A stretch of DNA of 64,000 nucleotides, taken from Sceloporus undulatus. Lineage: Eukaryota; Chordata; Lepidosauria; Squamata; Phrynosomatidae. The notes below the pieces were generated by a model. It had not been told where the DNA came from. It saw only the letters and a program-made list of their open reading frames with translations, and made no database searches. The stretch spans positions 119,830,801 to 119,894,800 of the forward strand of contig NC_056525.1 in NCBI RefSeq assembly GCF_019175285.1. Direction: 5' to 3'. Below, one piece after another: positions 12,001-24,000 of the stretch. Both the position numbers and the translations under genes were made by a program. Numbering within the stretch: position 1 is the first letter of the stretch; each line of letters starts with the position of its first letter.

Positions 12001-15000
12001 TGCATCTCCATTTGCCACAACATGCCTCCCCTTGTCAGTGTAATTCACCAAAGTCATGTGACTATTACTGAGGCAGCATGTGGTGAAACCACAGAAAAGT
12101 AATTCTTGCAGTTAATATACAACACCACCCAGGTTCCTCATTTAAATACTGTTGAAAGCAGGACGCCTGATTACCCTGTATTATACTTAGCCAGTGCTAT
12201 ATGCCCCTTTATGGTGGTTAAAATGTGTGTGAGGGAATTCAGTATGTTAGGGAGAGAGTGGATGAAGCTGTGGCTAGTCCCCTTTCTTATCTGTACCAGC
12301 CCTTGAGTTTCATTCTGCTTGCTTGTGGAAGTTACACTGGTGTTTGCACCTTCGTGCTGCTGAATTTAAGCCAAAGGCACAGGCATATTAGCACACTTCC
12401 ATACCACTGTTTTCACAATAGTTAAGGAGAGGAAAGTATAGTGAACTCTTTGTTAAGAGATGTAGGTATGTATCTGTCACTATGCTAGGGAAGTGTTGTT
12501 GTCGCCTATAAACCTTCATTCAGTTGGCTTATTGAAGTCTAACTTTGTGAATGAATTTGGTATTCAAGTAGGATGCAAGCTCACAAGTTTCTGATTTTTC
12601 CAGCATTATGATGCCATAATGAGATACATTAGCCAGCCGCCTCTCCTGCTTGATGTGCATATACACAAACCAATGCTGAATGCTCGGACGTGGATGGATT
12701 CGCTACTAGCATTTTTTCCAGGTTTACAGGTACATATCTGAGCTATGCAGAAAAATTCAACCAATGATATTTATTTATTTACATTATAAATAGATAATCT
12801 GTTAAAGCAACAGCCAGACTATAAACAATTTAAAACATATCCTCTATTAAAAGTCATTTGCCAATAGCCTGCCTAAATAAAAATGTCTCTTGATTGAAGG
12901 ATCACAAAGGAAAGGAACAGCTTGGCATCTTTTGGAGGTTGGTAGCCACCCTCTCTTGTGTCTACATCATGTCTGTCAAGAAGTTTTCCAAGACCAATAT
13001 GGTTACAGTATGTTGTCATCCAAGGTGTTGCATTCATATAGCAAAGAATGACAGATCTAATCAGTGTATGCTTTTAAATGTCATATTAGTTAGGTTTGTT
13101 AAAAGAAAATCTTCGATGGCTGCTGACTCTACAGGTTTTACTAGCACTATGTAATTAACATTGAAACAACATTGTGCAATTCTGTTCAGATTTTTGGAAG
13201 CTAGATTCCTTTAAAGCTGACTGGAGTACTGTATATCTGTCTCTCCCATTTGTTTTATTATAAGGCACATCAGACACCTACTGTCCTCTTGTGGTATAGT
13301 TGGGCAATAGGCCAGGCCATGCTCTGACACCACAGTAAGGACCTCTAATGCTATTTTGTTAGTTTTTTTCCTCAAACTCTTTCTTGTTATGTCTTCGATT
13401 AGTTGTTTGTTCTTTCTCTTCACCCAAGCAAACAACATACACCGGTTCTATAGCAAAGGCTTTGATTGTATAGCTCATGAATTAGTATGGATTGCATTTG
13501 ATTGTCCTGTTGCATACCCTGTATTCAAGACAAGAGGCTATGTTAGCACAGAATATAGAGAAATGTTTTCTAACTGGCAAATGGATCTGGCATGTCTGCA
13601 TTTTAACATCATATCTGTTTAACTTGTCTGCTGAACATACGATATGTAAAGCAGGATTAGACTCTTGAGGAAGGAGGCATGAAAATTGATGGAAGGGAAA
13701 TCAACATTCAGATATGCAGATGACGTCATACTATTAGTATTAGTATAACTACAATTTGGAATGATTACTGAAGAAAGTGCAAAGGCACACTTACAGTTGG
13801 ACATTAAGTAAGCAAAAATGATGACCACGGATGATGTACATCATTTTAAAGCAGGTGATTAAGACATTGAAATAGTTCAAGATTTCAGTGTCAGTTGGCT
13901 CACTCATTATTCAGAATGGAGTCTACCATCAAGAAATCAGAAGAAGACTAGGACTTGTAAGGGCAGCTATGAAGGAACTAGAAAAATCCTGAAGTGTGAA
14001 GATACATCATTGAATACTGAAGTTAGGATTGTCTATGCCATCATATTTTGCATTTCTATGTATGGTTGTGAAATCTGGAGAGTGAAGAAAGCTGATAGGA
14101 AGAAAATCAACCAATTTGAAGTGTGGTGCTGGAGATGATTTCTATGGATCCCGTAGACTGCTAAAAAGATGCATAAATGGGCCCTAGAGTAAATCAAGCC
14201 TGGACTCTCCCTAGAGGCCACACTGACTAAATTGAGACTGCAGAGAGATCTTGTAGCAACTTTGAGAATAAGTAAGGCCCAAAATGGATGGGCAGACGGG
14301 GGTGGCTTCCAGCCACTCTGGAGGCATGGCGTTTAGATGACGCATGCCCCTGGAGCAGCGCCCCAAAATCAACTCAAAATGAGTGGATCTTTTCCATTTG
14401 GGACTGCCACAGGAGGTGCCCTTGGGGCCGTGGTATGTGTTTACGGTGGTCCCAGGGCGATTGGGCTGGGAGCAGCTTCTGGCCGCTCCTTCCTGCCCAT
14501 CTGTTTCACTTCAGACTGTTTTAACTGTCCTGGCTCAATGCTATGGAATTCTGGGAACTTTACTTTTGTGAGATGTTTAGCTTCCTCTGTCAGAGAGCTC
14601 TGGTGCCACAATAAACTACAATTCCCTGGATTCCCTAGCACTGAGCCAGGGCAGTTAAAGCAGTCTCATGTTTGATTATTTCTGCAGTGTTTTTTGGACC
14701 TGAATGAAAGAACTGGAAAGCCTATGCTGCAACTTCTCAAAGGTGCTATAAGATCCTTTTGCATATTGATATTGTAGACTAACATGACTGAGTGTCTAAA
14801 TTCTATTTAAATTTAAGAAATTTGGCGATATCATGCAAAGATATGCTTTACTAGAAAAGACTAAATGCTTGCTAAGGTAGAAGAAAAAGACAGTAGAAAA
14901 ACACAAAGACTGCATTCCAGATGAATACAGTGGACCCTTGTTATACGCTGGGGTTTGGTTCCAAGTTTCCCCGTGTATAACAAAATCCGTGTATGCTCAA

Positions 15001-18000
15001 GTCCCATTATATATAATGACATAGAAAAATAGTGTCCCTTATAAAAAATGGAAAATCAAGGTAAATTTATACTTTTTTTGGTACATTTTCAAACCATGTA
15101 TGCTTAAATCCGTGTATAAAAAATCTGTGTATAAGAAGAGCCGACTGTAGATTCAATCAAGGATGCCACAGCCCTGAGTCTGTAAGAACTGAGCAGGGCT
15201 GGTTGATGATAGGGTGACTTGGAACCCTCTCATTCATGGGGTTGTCATAAGTCAAAGTTGATTTGACAGTACTTAACAACAACAACAAATAGAATAGTAT
15301 TGAATACCAGACCATAGGGACTCAGTCTGAAGACTGATTTTAATTTTTACCATAAATGGTCACAAATTCTTGAATTTAATATCCCCATTTTGTTTATGAC
15401 GTACATGACATTATGAAGCACTGTACAATAAATGAAGGTTCCCTTCTATTTCAGTGCATAGTCCTTGTTGCTTGCTGGTATGTCATTTGAATTTGTGTAC
15501 TTTGAAAAACAATCCTTCTTTAAAAACCATTGTTATAAAAATAAAGGAATAAAAGCAAAGCACAAGAGGCTATTTTACATATCTTACTGGTCTTGTAATA
15601 TCTGATTTGGTATTAAAAATTTCTAGGAAACCCCTTCCTCATAACAGAATAAGCTATTTTAGAAATAGATTTATTTACATTCAGGTTATAAACATCTGAT
15701 TCAGTTAAATTATAAGATCTGGCGTTGTCTATCCTCTTTGAGCAGATATGCAGGATCTGCTTCCTTGTTATTTTGAATTCTCAGATTTCTTGTGCCTTGG
15801 TATTTGGTGGAGAGACGACATTAACTATATTGTGGACTAGAAAAATATATGCCATTTTTAGGATGAATAGTATCATATGTAAATGCATGTTTATAATGCA
15901 ATATTACAATTTCTGTCATGATTCTAGGTATTGAAAGGTGATATTAGACCAGCTATAGAAACACATGAAATGCTGTATCAAGTAATAAAAAAGCATAACT
16001 TCCTTCCAGAGGTAAGACATTATGCACGTATTGCAATTTAGTTATTATTACAGAAAAAATAATTAAAGATGCAAGAAGGAAAAATTGATTATTACAGGAA
16101 AATTAATGTAAGGTGCAAAAAAGAAAAAAATTGATTTGTAATTAGTTGTGACTTGTACCAGTCTTCCTTCAGATATTTACCTTCCTTTAGTAATGAGATC
16201 TGGAGGCTAGCATAGTCCTTTGTGTACATGTACGTCTGCCTCTCACACATCATTAACTCTACCTATTTTCAATACTTGTTCACACAATGTGTCTTAGAAA
16301 AAAGTACATTTGAGTCCATGGTTTGTTTGCACTGTGCATTACATTTGGGTAATCCTATGAAGTTTGTAGTCAGATCACCAGTGGCCTTGAGCTGACACAT
16401 GCTGTAATTTGAAGATCAATTTCTGGCCACCTCCAGCCCACCTCTTCCCCCATTCATAACACAGGCAACCAGTATGTCAGACCCTTTACTGCTTGATGAC
16501 CAGTTCTGAATGCTATGTTTCTAATAGTGTTGTACAATGTTGGGGCTAGGGAAGGTATTTTAATTTATATTTTGCTCTTTTTCCACGTACAGGGTAGTAT
16601 ATTTGAGAGCGATAGTGGTTAAATCCCACAACATATGCATGAGGTGATGAGAATGAAGTGTGATAAATTGCCCAATTTATAATTGACTGGGGAGACCTTG
16701 ACATAGCCAGAGACCACTGCTGTGTTGCCTTGACTGAATCATACATACTACATTGTTTTAAATCTACTTGAAAGTCCCAACTAGAACAGAACTACACTGT
16801 TGATTCAATGGGCAAGTTCTAGATGGAACTAGCAACTGGATTTGGTCAGTAGCCTCCAAATTTGTAATGAGGAAGAATAATAACTCTCCCTATAGCAACT
16901 GTAACCAAAGTGCACTGGAGAGGATAACCATTTAATACTTTATTTTTTTCTCTTTATTTCTTTCAGGCTTTCACAACAGACTTTCGGGTTCATTGGGCTC
17001 AACATCCTCTACGGCCTGAATTTGCAGAGAGCACATATTTCTTGTATAAAGTAAGATCACCTTAAATTCAAGGCATATTAAATCCTGTGTGCATGCTAAA
17101 CTGCTTTCAAGTTGTCTGTCTACAGTAGTCTCGTTCAGGTTCTTGCAGACTCAGGATCATGGCTTCTTTGATTGAGTCTATTCATCTATAATGTGGTCTT
17201 CCTCTTTTCCTATTGCTTTCTGTCTTATCAAGCATTACTATCCTTTCTAGTGAGTCATGCCTTCTCATAATACGGCCAAAGTACGACAACCAATTGAGTC
17301 ATTTTGGCTTCTAGGCTTTGATTTCAGGCTTGGTTGTTCTTGACTTTCTTCAGTAATTGTTCCAGGTCTTTGCTCTTTTCTGCTAGTAGTATGGTGTCAT
17401 CTGACTATCTGAAGTTGTTAATGTTTCTTTCTCTAATTTTCATACCTCTTTCCTCTGAATCTAATCTTGCTTTGTATGTGATATCTTTGGCATACAACGT
17501 GAAGAAAAAGGGTGATAGAATGCAGCCTTTCCTGACGCTTCGGCCCCGAGACTGGCCGCTGCTGCAGATTAGAATGGACCACCGTCAAGGACCATTTCCC
17601 CCTGCTCCTTTTGCGGACAGGTTTGGGCCCCTTAGGCAGCCTTGGTGCTGCATCCGGCTGATCCAGGGCGCATGCATCATGTTAACTCCACACTCCCAAA
17701 GCAGACTGAAGCTGCCACATTTTGCCGGTTTTAGGCCAATGTTTTGGAATTCTTTCACGAACTATTATTATGTAACATGTTTGCAATATGATCCCTAGTG
17801 CTTGTTTTTTTTCTGAGCCCAGCTTGAATTTGGCATTTCTCCCTTCATATATGCTAGATTTCTTTGCTGTACAATTTTGAGTATGACTTTGTTTGCATTA
17901 GAGATTGATGCAGTGATTAGTACAATCTTTTGTTTCCCTTTCTGAGGGGATTGGAATGTATATTGAGCGTTTAGAGTCTGTGGGCCGTTACTCTTGGAGC

Positions 18001-21000
18001 CAACCAAAAAAGGAGCAGGAAAGATCAGCTTTTCCTGCCCCGCTGCAGCCCCAGGATGGCTTCAAGCTACTCTGGTGACATATGGCCTATAAACATGCCG
18101 CCAGGGCACCTTGAAATCACCCATATCTGGGCAGCTGCCCAACTTCCAGGGCAGTGTGGGAGCATGTAGTTTATGTGCTCCCATGCCACCCAGAGAGCGG
18201 CTTTAAAGGGCTGTCTGTTCTGGTGCATAATCTACCTGATTTCTGTATTAAATATCCATTGATGTCCTTGTCTACTGGTGTCTCTTTGGTCACTTGAACA
18301 TACTGTTGTCCTCACAGAAATCCATCCGTCACTTCTTGATCCTAGGTCAAATTTTCCTTCTGTCTTTGACTCTGCTCTGCTTCCTACTTTTGTGTTCCAA
18401 TTGCCTATCATTAACAAGAAGTCCTATTCTAGTATGTAAGCAATTTCTTTCTGGATCCCAGCAGAGAAACTTTCAATTTCTTCTACTTCCTTTGGGTTAT
18501 GATAGATTTGGATTATTGTTGTATTGATAGGTTTTCCCTGAAGTCATAATGATATGATTCTGTTATCTCCTTTTACTTCTTTTCCTGTAATTCTTCTCAC
18601 TATAAATGCCACCCCATTTCTTATCTTTTAATTAAATCCTAGATATTAGTAAGAAAGAGATTAAAAACAAAATCCAGTCTATTTTAATGGTATTATATGA
18701 ATCTGTGGTGCAGCAATATGTACTGATACGGTTGCCTCTCCCCAGGAAAAATGTTATAGTTCACATGGAAGCAGAGAAAGGGACATCAAAATAGTCCAGG
18801 TTTTAGAACATCTTCCCTATGAAGACCTTCTTCTCTCTGATACAATATTCAAATTATGTTTTACTGAATAAAATTGATTGGCTGTAGGTTTATGACTAAG
18901 CAAAGTACTATTTTGCACAGCATATCTGTGAAATTTCTTACCATAGGAGGTAGTGATGTCATTTAACTTAGATGACTTTGAAAAAGGCCTGAAAAAGAAC
19001 ATGATACCTACACATTTAGAGTTAGATTAATTGATTTTACCAAATATTCTGTAAAGCCTTTGGAAATTATTATCCGCATCTGAACTTTACTAGACATCAC
19101 TTAAAGGATAGTACTTGACTTCAAAACCCCTTGGTCTTAGTGCAGCACAGGTCACCAGAAATTTCTTAATATGTCTAAGAGATCTTCTTACTCAAGGCCA
19201 GGGGTAATAGTTACTCGGAATAGACAAATTTATCCATTTGGCAGTAAAAATATCTAGGGTATTTTACATTTTTCCTGCAAGAGACATGAGTTGTCTTCTG
19301 AAAGACTAGTGGAGTTAAGCACACAGTTCTGTGGAAACTGAAAGAATCTCACTTGGAACTCCTTGAATTTTGGCACTGCATGGTTTTCTTTAAGATTATT
19401 CTTCTATTGTATGCAGTGTGATGCCTTTTCTTCCAAATTCATATATTTTTATTAGTGTGTATGAATTTAGATCAAAGACTGCAATAGGAAGTGCCCAGAG
19501 GTTAAAATACCAAAGTAATATTCAGCATGTAAATGTCATGTGTTAATATGCAGTCTATCTCCAGATGTAAATGTAAAATATCTCCCTTTAAAACAGGCTA
19601 CTGGAGATCCTTACTACCTAGAAGTAGGAAAAACTCTAATTGAGAACTTAAATAAATATGCACGTGTGCCTTGTGGATTTGCTGCTATGAAGGATGTTCG
19701 TACTGGAAGCCATGAAGACAGGTAACTAACTGAAAATTATTTTAAAAGCCTTTGAAATAATGGCTGAGATCCTGCATGGGAGACATGGCTATGACAACAT
19801 AGCTAGGATCTATCTCCTTATTCAACCCCTCCAAAATCCACCTAGTATATGCCAGGCAGCTGCACCGACTGATGCTGAAGGATAATGCATTTAGCCCACT
19901 CCAACAACTGAGCCACTATGTAATGAGCCACAGTGGTTGGCACCCTTGTGGCATCACAGGTTAGAGGAGGGAGGTGGCTGGATGTATCATCCAGCTCCCC
20001 TCTTGCCAGCACCTCAGAATTCCTTGGTTTGGTGCAGCTGCCTAGCTTCTAAATTTGCAGTTGTTGCAATGGGGCACACAACTATAAATGTTAATTGCAA
20101 AAATTTGCAAGTTCATAGTTCTACTTTAATGACATTGGAAATAAGGAACAGGGTGTTATACCCATGTTGACTTGTGAAACTGAATTAAAAAAATTTGAGT
20201 GGTTTTGCTTCTGGTCGTCCAGGATATTTGTTTCTGGTTATCCAACAGATGTATGTTCTAATGCTTCTTCTAAACTTAAACTGTTTAACCACTCAACTTT
20301 ATTTAATTGAAATTACAAAAATCGAAATCAAAAACCATAAAACACACTAAAATAAAGCAAGGGTTCAAATGACAAATATACCGTAGAAAGTTGTAGATCT
20401 GGAAAACAAAGATTTGGATCCAAACAACCTAAATGGAAAGCGGGAGTGAATCATAGTGCTTTTCTATGAACTCTTGTGCAAGCTAGTAAAGACTTCTTGC
20501 ATTACACCTTGTACAGTGCTTTAACAGTTGGGAGCTTTAGGAGCGTCTTTAAGATATTTCTTCTCACCCAAGCTTTCCCAACTTAGTTTTTGCTGAGTAT
20601 GTTGAAGATTACTCCTTTAGACCTATACAGTCCTCCCTCCACATTCACGGCCTTGATATTTGCGGTTTCAATTATTAGCAAAGTCAAGGCTCTTCCTGCT
20701 CTTCCCTACCCAATTGCTCCCTGGGCTGCCCAGGGAGTGATCAGGCAGGTGGCAGGAGCTGGAAGAAGGGAGCACTCCTTTCCCCAAGTCCCTGCTGCCC
20801 TGGAAAGGCTTGCGAGATGCTTTCCAGGGTGGAGGAAAGGAGCGCTCCTGTTCCCCCACCTCTCCTACCCTGGAAATGGCTGCCGTGGGGAGGGGTATTC
20901 ACAGTTTTTCCACATTTGCAGGGGTCTTGATCCCCTAACCCCTGCGAATGTGGAGAGAGGACTGTATTTGTGTCAAATTAGATACTTTACTACTATTATG

Positions 21001-24000
21001 TTTATTTTATTGTACATGTTTTTGTATTATACTCTGCTTTGGTAAATAGTTTTGTTGACAGTATATTAATTTATTTAATAACATGAATAAATAAGATGCC
21101 AGTGTTGTAATTGCTACAGTACGACAAATATGCTGAATAAGGAAGCTTGAAGTTGCAGCATAGGTTATAAATGGCATTAGATTATAAAAACAGTTTGGGT
21201 GAATGATTTCGGGTTTCTCTTGTCATACAGCACTCTTGAGCTAGATCAGAAACAGCTTTCCTCTAGTGCAGGGGTGGCCAAATTATCCACCCCCACCCAA
21301 AATATGATGGGCAGGGAGGCTTCAGAGACAGCCTTGGGGGTCACATGTGGTAAGTGGACCATAGTTTGTCCATTTCTGTACCAGTGGAAGACCATCTGTA
21401 AGTTTCTTAGAAGCCCCTAATAAAGCAGCAACATCCCACCACCATACAGAAGAAGAGCTAGGACCTTTGTTGTCTAAGGAGGAGGGTGGTCAGTTCTGAG
21501 TAAGTCACCTTTTATATATCATTCTTGTACCTATTGCTAGCATAGAAATCATACACTTTCTTTGGAAAAAATAATGCAATAACGTCTTTTCTGTTGATGT
21601 TAAGAATATTTCTATTTTCTTTCCAGGATGGATTCTTTCTTCTTAGCTGAAATGTTCAAATATTTATATCTGCTCTTTACTGATAAGGATGACCTGACTT
21701 TTGATATAGAAGACTATATATTTACTACAGAGGCTCACTTACTACCTCTCTGGCTGTCTACTACAAACCAAACAGCACCTAGGAAAAATATTGTGAGTGT
21801 TGCTATTAAATTTCAGCTAATGTAATTGTAGACCAGGATTTATCTGCCATAGCAAAGCTTGTTTTACATTGTTTTACGCAATTTGCTATGGGTTTTTACA
21901 GGACTTCTTGGTCAATTACAAAGGGATTCTGTGTCTGTTCATATCTCCCTTTTTGTTGAAGAGTTTCATAAGCTATGGTTTATGATTAAGCAAATGTGTT
22001 CTTCCTCTTTTCTTTTATAGACAACAGAATACACAGAGCTGGATGATAGTAACTTTGACTGGACATGTCCCAACACACAAATCCTATTTCCAAATGATCC
22101 TATGTATGCACAGAGTATCAGGGAGCCTCTGAAAAATGTGGTGGACAAGAGTTGCCCCAGGGGAGTTTCCAGAGCGTAAGATTGGTTTATACTTACTGTA
22201 CTCTACAGTTTCTTTGGGTTTGTTTTTAAAATTGCCTATAGCAAATGGCTTTGAGTGAACTGTGTGTGTGTGTGTGTTTGTGTAGTTTTAAAGTAGATCA
22301 GATTTCATTGTCATCTTATTTTAACCTTGTAGAAATGCTTCCTTCGGTATAAGTTTCCTTGCAGTACAACATGCACAAGGTTATTACACAAAAGAGCTTA
22401 ATGGTGGTAAAATAGAAAAGACAAGGCAAAGTGGAAATAAACCTCTAATGTAAAGATGTTGCTGTGTATACTGGAAAAGCTTGTCTGTTGGTCACTTCTG
22501 TTGTGTTTCAGTAAGGATGCTCACTTGCTACATGTGCAGCATACCAGCATGTTGCCTACCTGGGCCATGGATTCTTGTTGTACTAATGCTGTACGTCCAG
22601 ACGGAAGTATTCAGTTTGATTGTGAAATCTGTCATGTAGCTTAGAGGATAACTGCATATGGGCAGCCATTATCACACCCAAGCAGAGAGAAAAGATTGCT
22701 TTGGAAGTCTACCTAACCAGATATTTTCTTTCAAAAACTGTGAGAGAAGGGTGGATGGGTGCACAAGAGAGTGTACAAATAAGATAATGTACAAGCAAGC
22801 AAAAAGTAAAGGTTCAGAGTGGAGGGAGTGAGTGGAATGTAGGAGGGTGGTGGTGGTTTTTAACAAGAGAGAATCAGAATGATATGAGAAAGAGTGAATA
22901 AAGTGACAAAACAAGGGAAGAATATATTTTTAAAGCTCTTGTTTATATACTACAACAACAGAGTGCAGTAGTGAGAAAGCAAGGTTTTAAAGATCTAGGA
23001 AATAAGAAGAAAAATGATCTGGGGAAAAAGAAGAGTGCATTTTCCAGCCTGCTAGCTTCCAATGACTTCCCCTCAGTTTATTGGCCACTGATGGAAATGC
23101 GTGCTATATACATTCATTGTAATTGCCTTCATATGCACCTTAGGTATATTGCTCTGTTCTTAAAATTTAGCTAGACCTTATTTTCTGTCACAGGGAGGAG
23201 AATTTGGGCAATGGACCGAAGCCTCCACTGAGAGCCAGGGATTTCATGGCCAGTAATCCTGAGCACTTAGAGATACTGAAGAAAATGGGAGTCAGCTTGA
23301 TTCATCTCAAAGATGGAAGAGTCCAGTTGGTGCAACATGCTATCCAAGTAAGTTTTTTCCTTAGCCTGGTCCACATCTTGACCCAGCTTTAGTCTGGGAC
23401 AGATAAAGAGACAGTATCTAGGCACTTCTAAATTATGGTGTATGAAAAAGTGTTTTTGCAAATGTTTTCCCTGAATTTCTGTGAAGCATTGGGACAATAT
23501 AATCCAATTTCTGTTCTGTAGTGCAATTTGTCATGTTTGAGGGTAGGACGCAGATTTTAGAAGATTCCTTAACCACTCTTTGTGAATTTGAATTCACTGT
23601 AATTTATTTTGAAGGCCCAACAGGAAATAACCATCATTAGGCCTTTTTGGGGGTAACACAAAGACCTTGGAGCAAGTCCCCAGGGATAGTCTATCTCTTC
23701 TCTGGTGGCTTTAACTAATTTCAGCGACTAGGACTGTTTTTATTTCAGAAGATGTTTGAAGTCCTCTGAAGTGTTTTACTGGGAAAGCTTTTGTCTTCCT
23801 GTTTGATTCTTTTTATATATTGATCATGTTGAGTATATGCCTTTATCATGTGGGATGCAAATACCAAAAAATGACTACACTTGAAATAACATTGTTCTTT
23901 AGAACACACACCTAGATAAACAGATATAACAGATACCTTATATATCTCACACTAGCAGTTTAACTTTGTTTGCTGAAGTATAACTGTAGGAGGATGTTCA

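Larger units (their letters stand above)
13430..15300 (+). mobile_element. BovB (RTE) LINE, 5'-truncated, split by at least two DNA transposons
   Basis: Translated pieces follow the BovB reverse transcriptase in order. 13441-13500 resembles the YAKAFDC motif region. A degenerate ADD region lies near 13710-13740. 13960-14235 covers the LKSKDI, MYGCE-W and K-NQFE motifs. 14803-14925 resumes with FGDIM, and 15150-15300 ends with [11 protein letters not shown] and the CATAAGTC...CTTAACAACAACAA tail. Stops and frame changes show it is dead. Elements at 14234-14795 and 14927-15147 interrupt it; removing them restores the expected BovB order. It lies in sense within an EDEM3 intron. Confidence 0.8.
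17135..18630 (-). mobile_element. BovB (RTE) LINE with RT and endonuclease pieces, split by two GC-rich DNA elements
   Basis: On the minus strand, 17135-17536 matches the 3' part of the reverse transcriptase. 18007-17795 encodes [20 protein letters not shown] and [18 protein letters not shown], which align to the BovB RT region 'NYRTIALISHASKVMLKIL'. 18417-18232 encodes [20 protein letters not shown] and GKFDLG, the APE endonuclease motif. GC-rich inserts lie at about 17537-17777 and 18001-18226, and parts of the LINE between the blocks are missing. It is antisense to EDEM3. Confidence 0.78.

Noticed and set aside
17334-17798. 154-codon plus-strand frame
   Set aside because: It is antisense to a BovB copy and its GC-rich insert.
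20590-21045. 151-codon plus-strand open frame
   Set aside because: It spans a TA-flanked GC-rich MITE; the openness comes from base composition.
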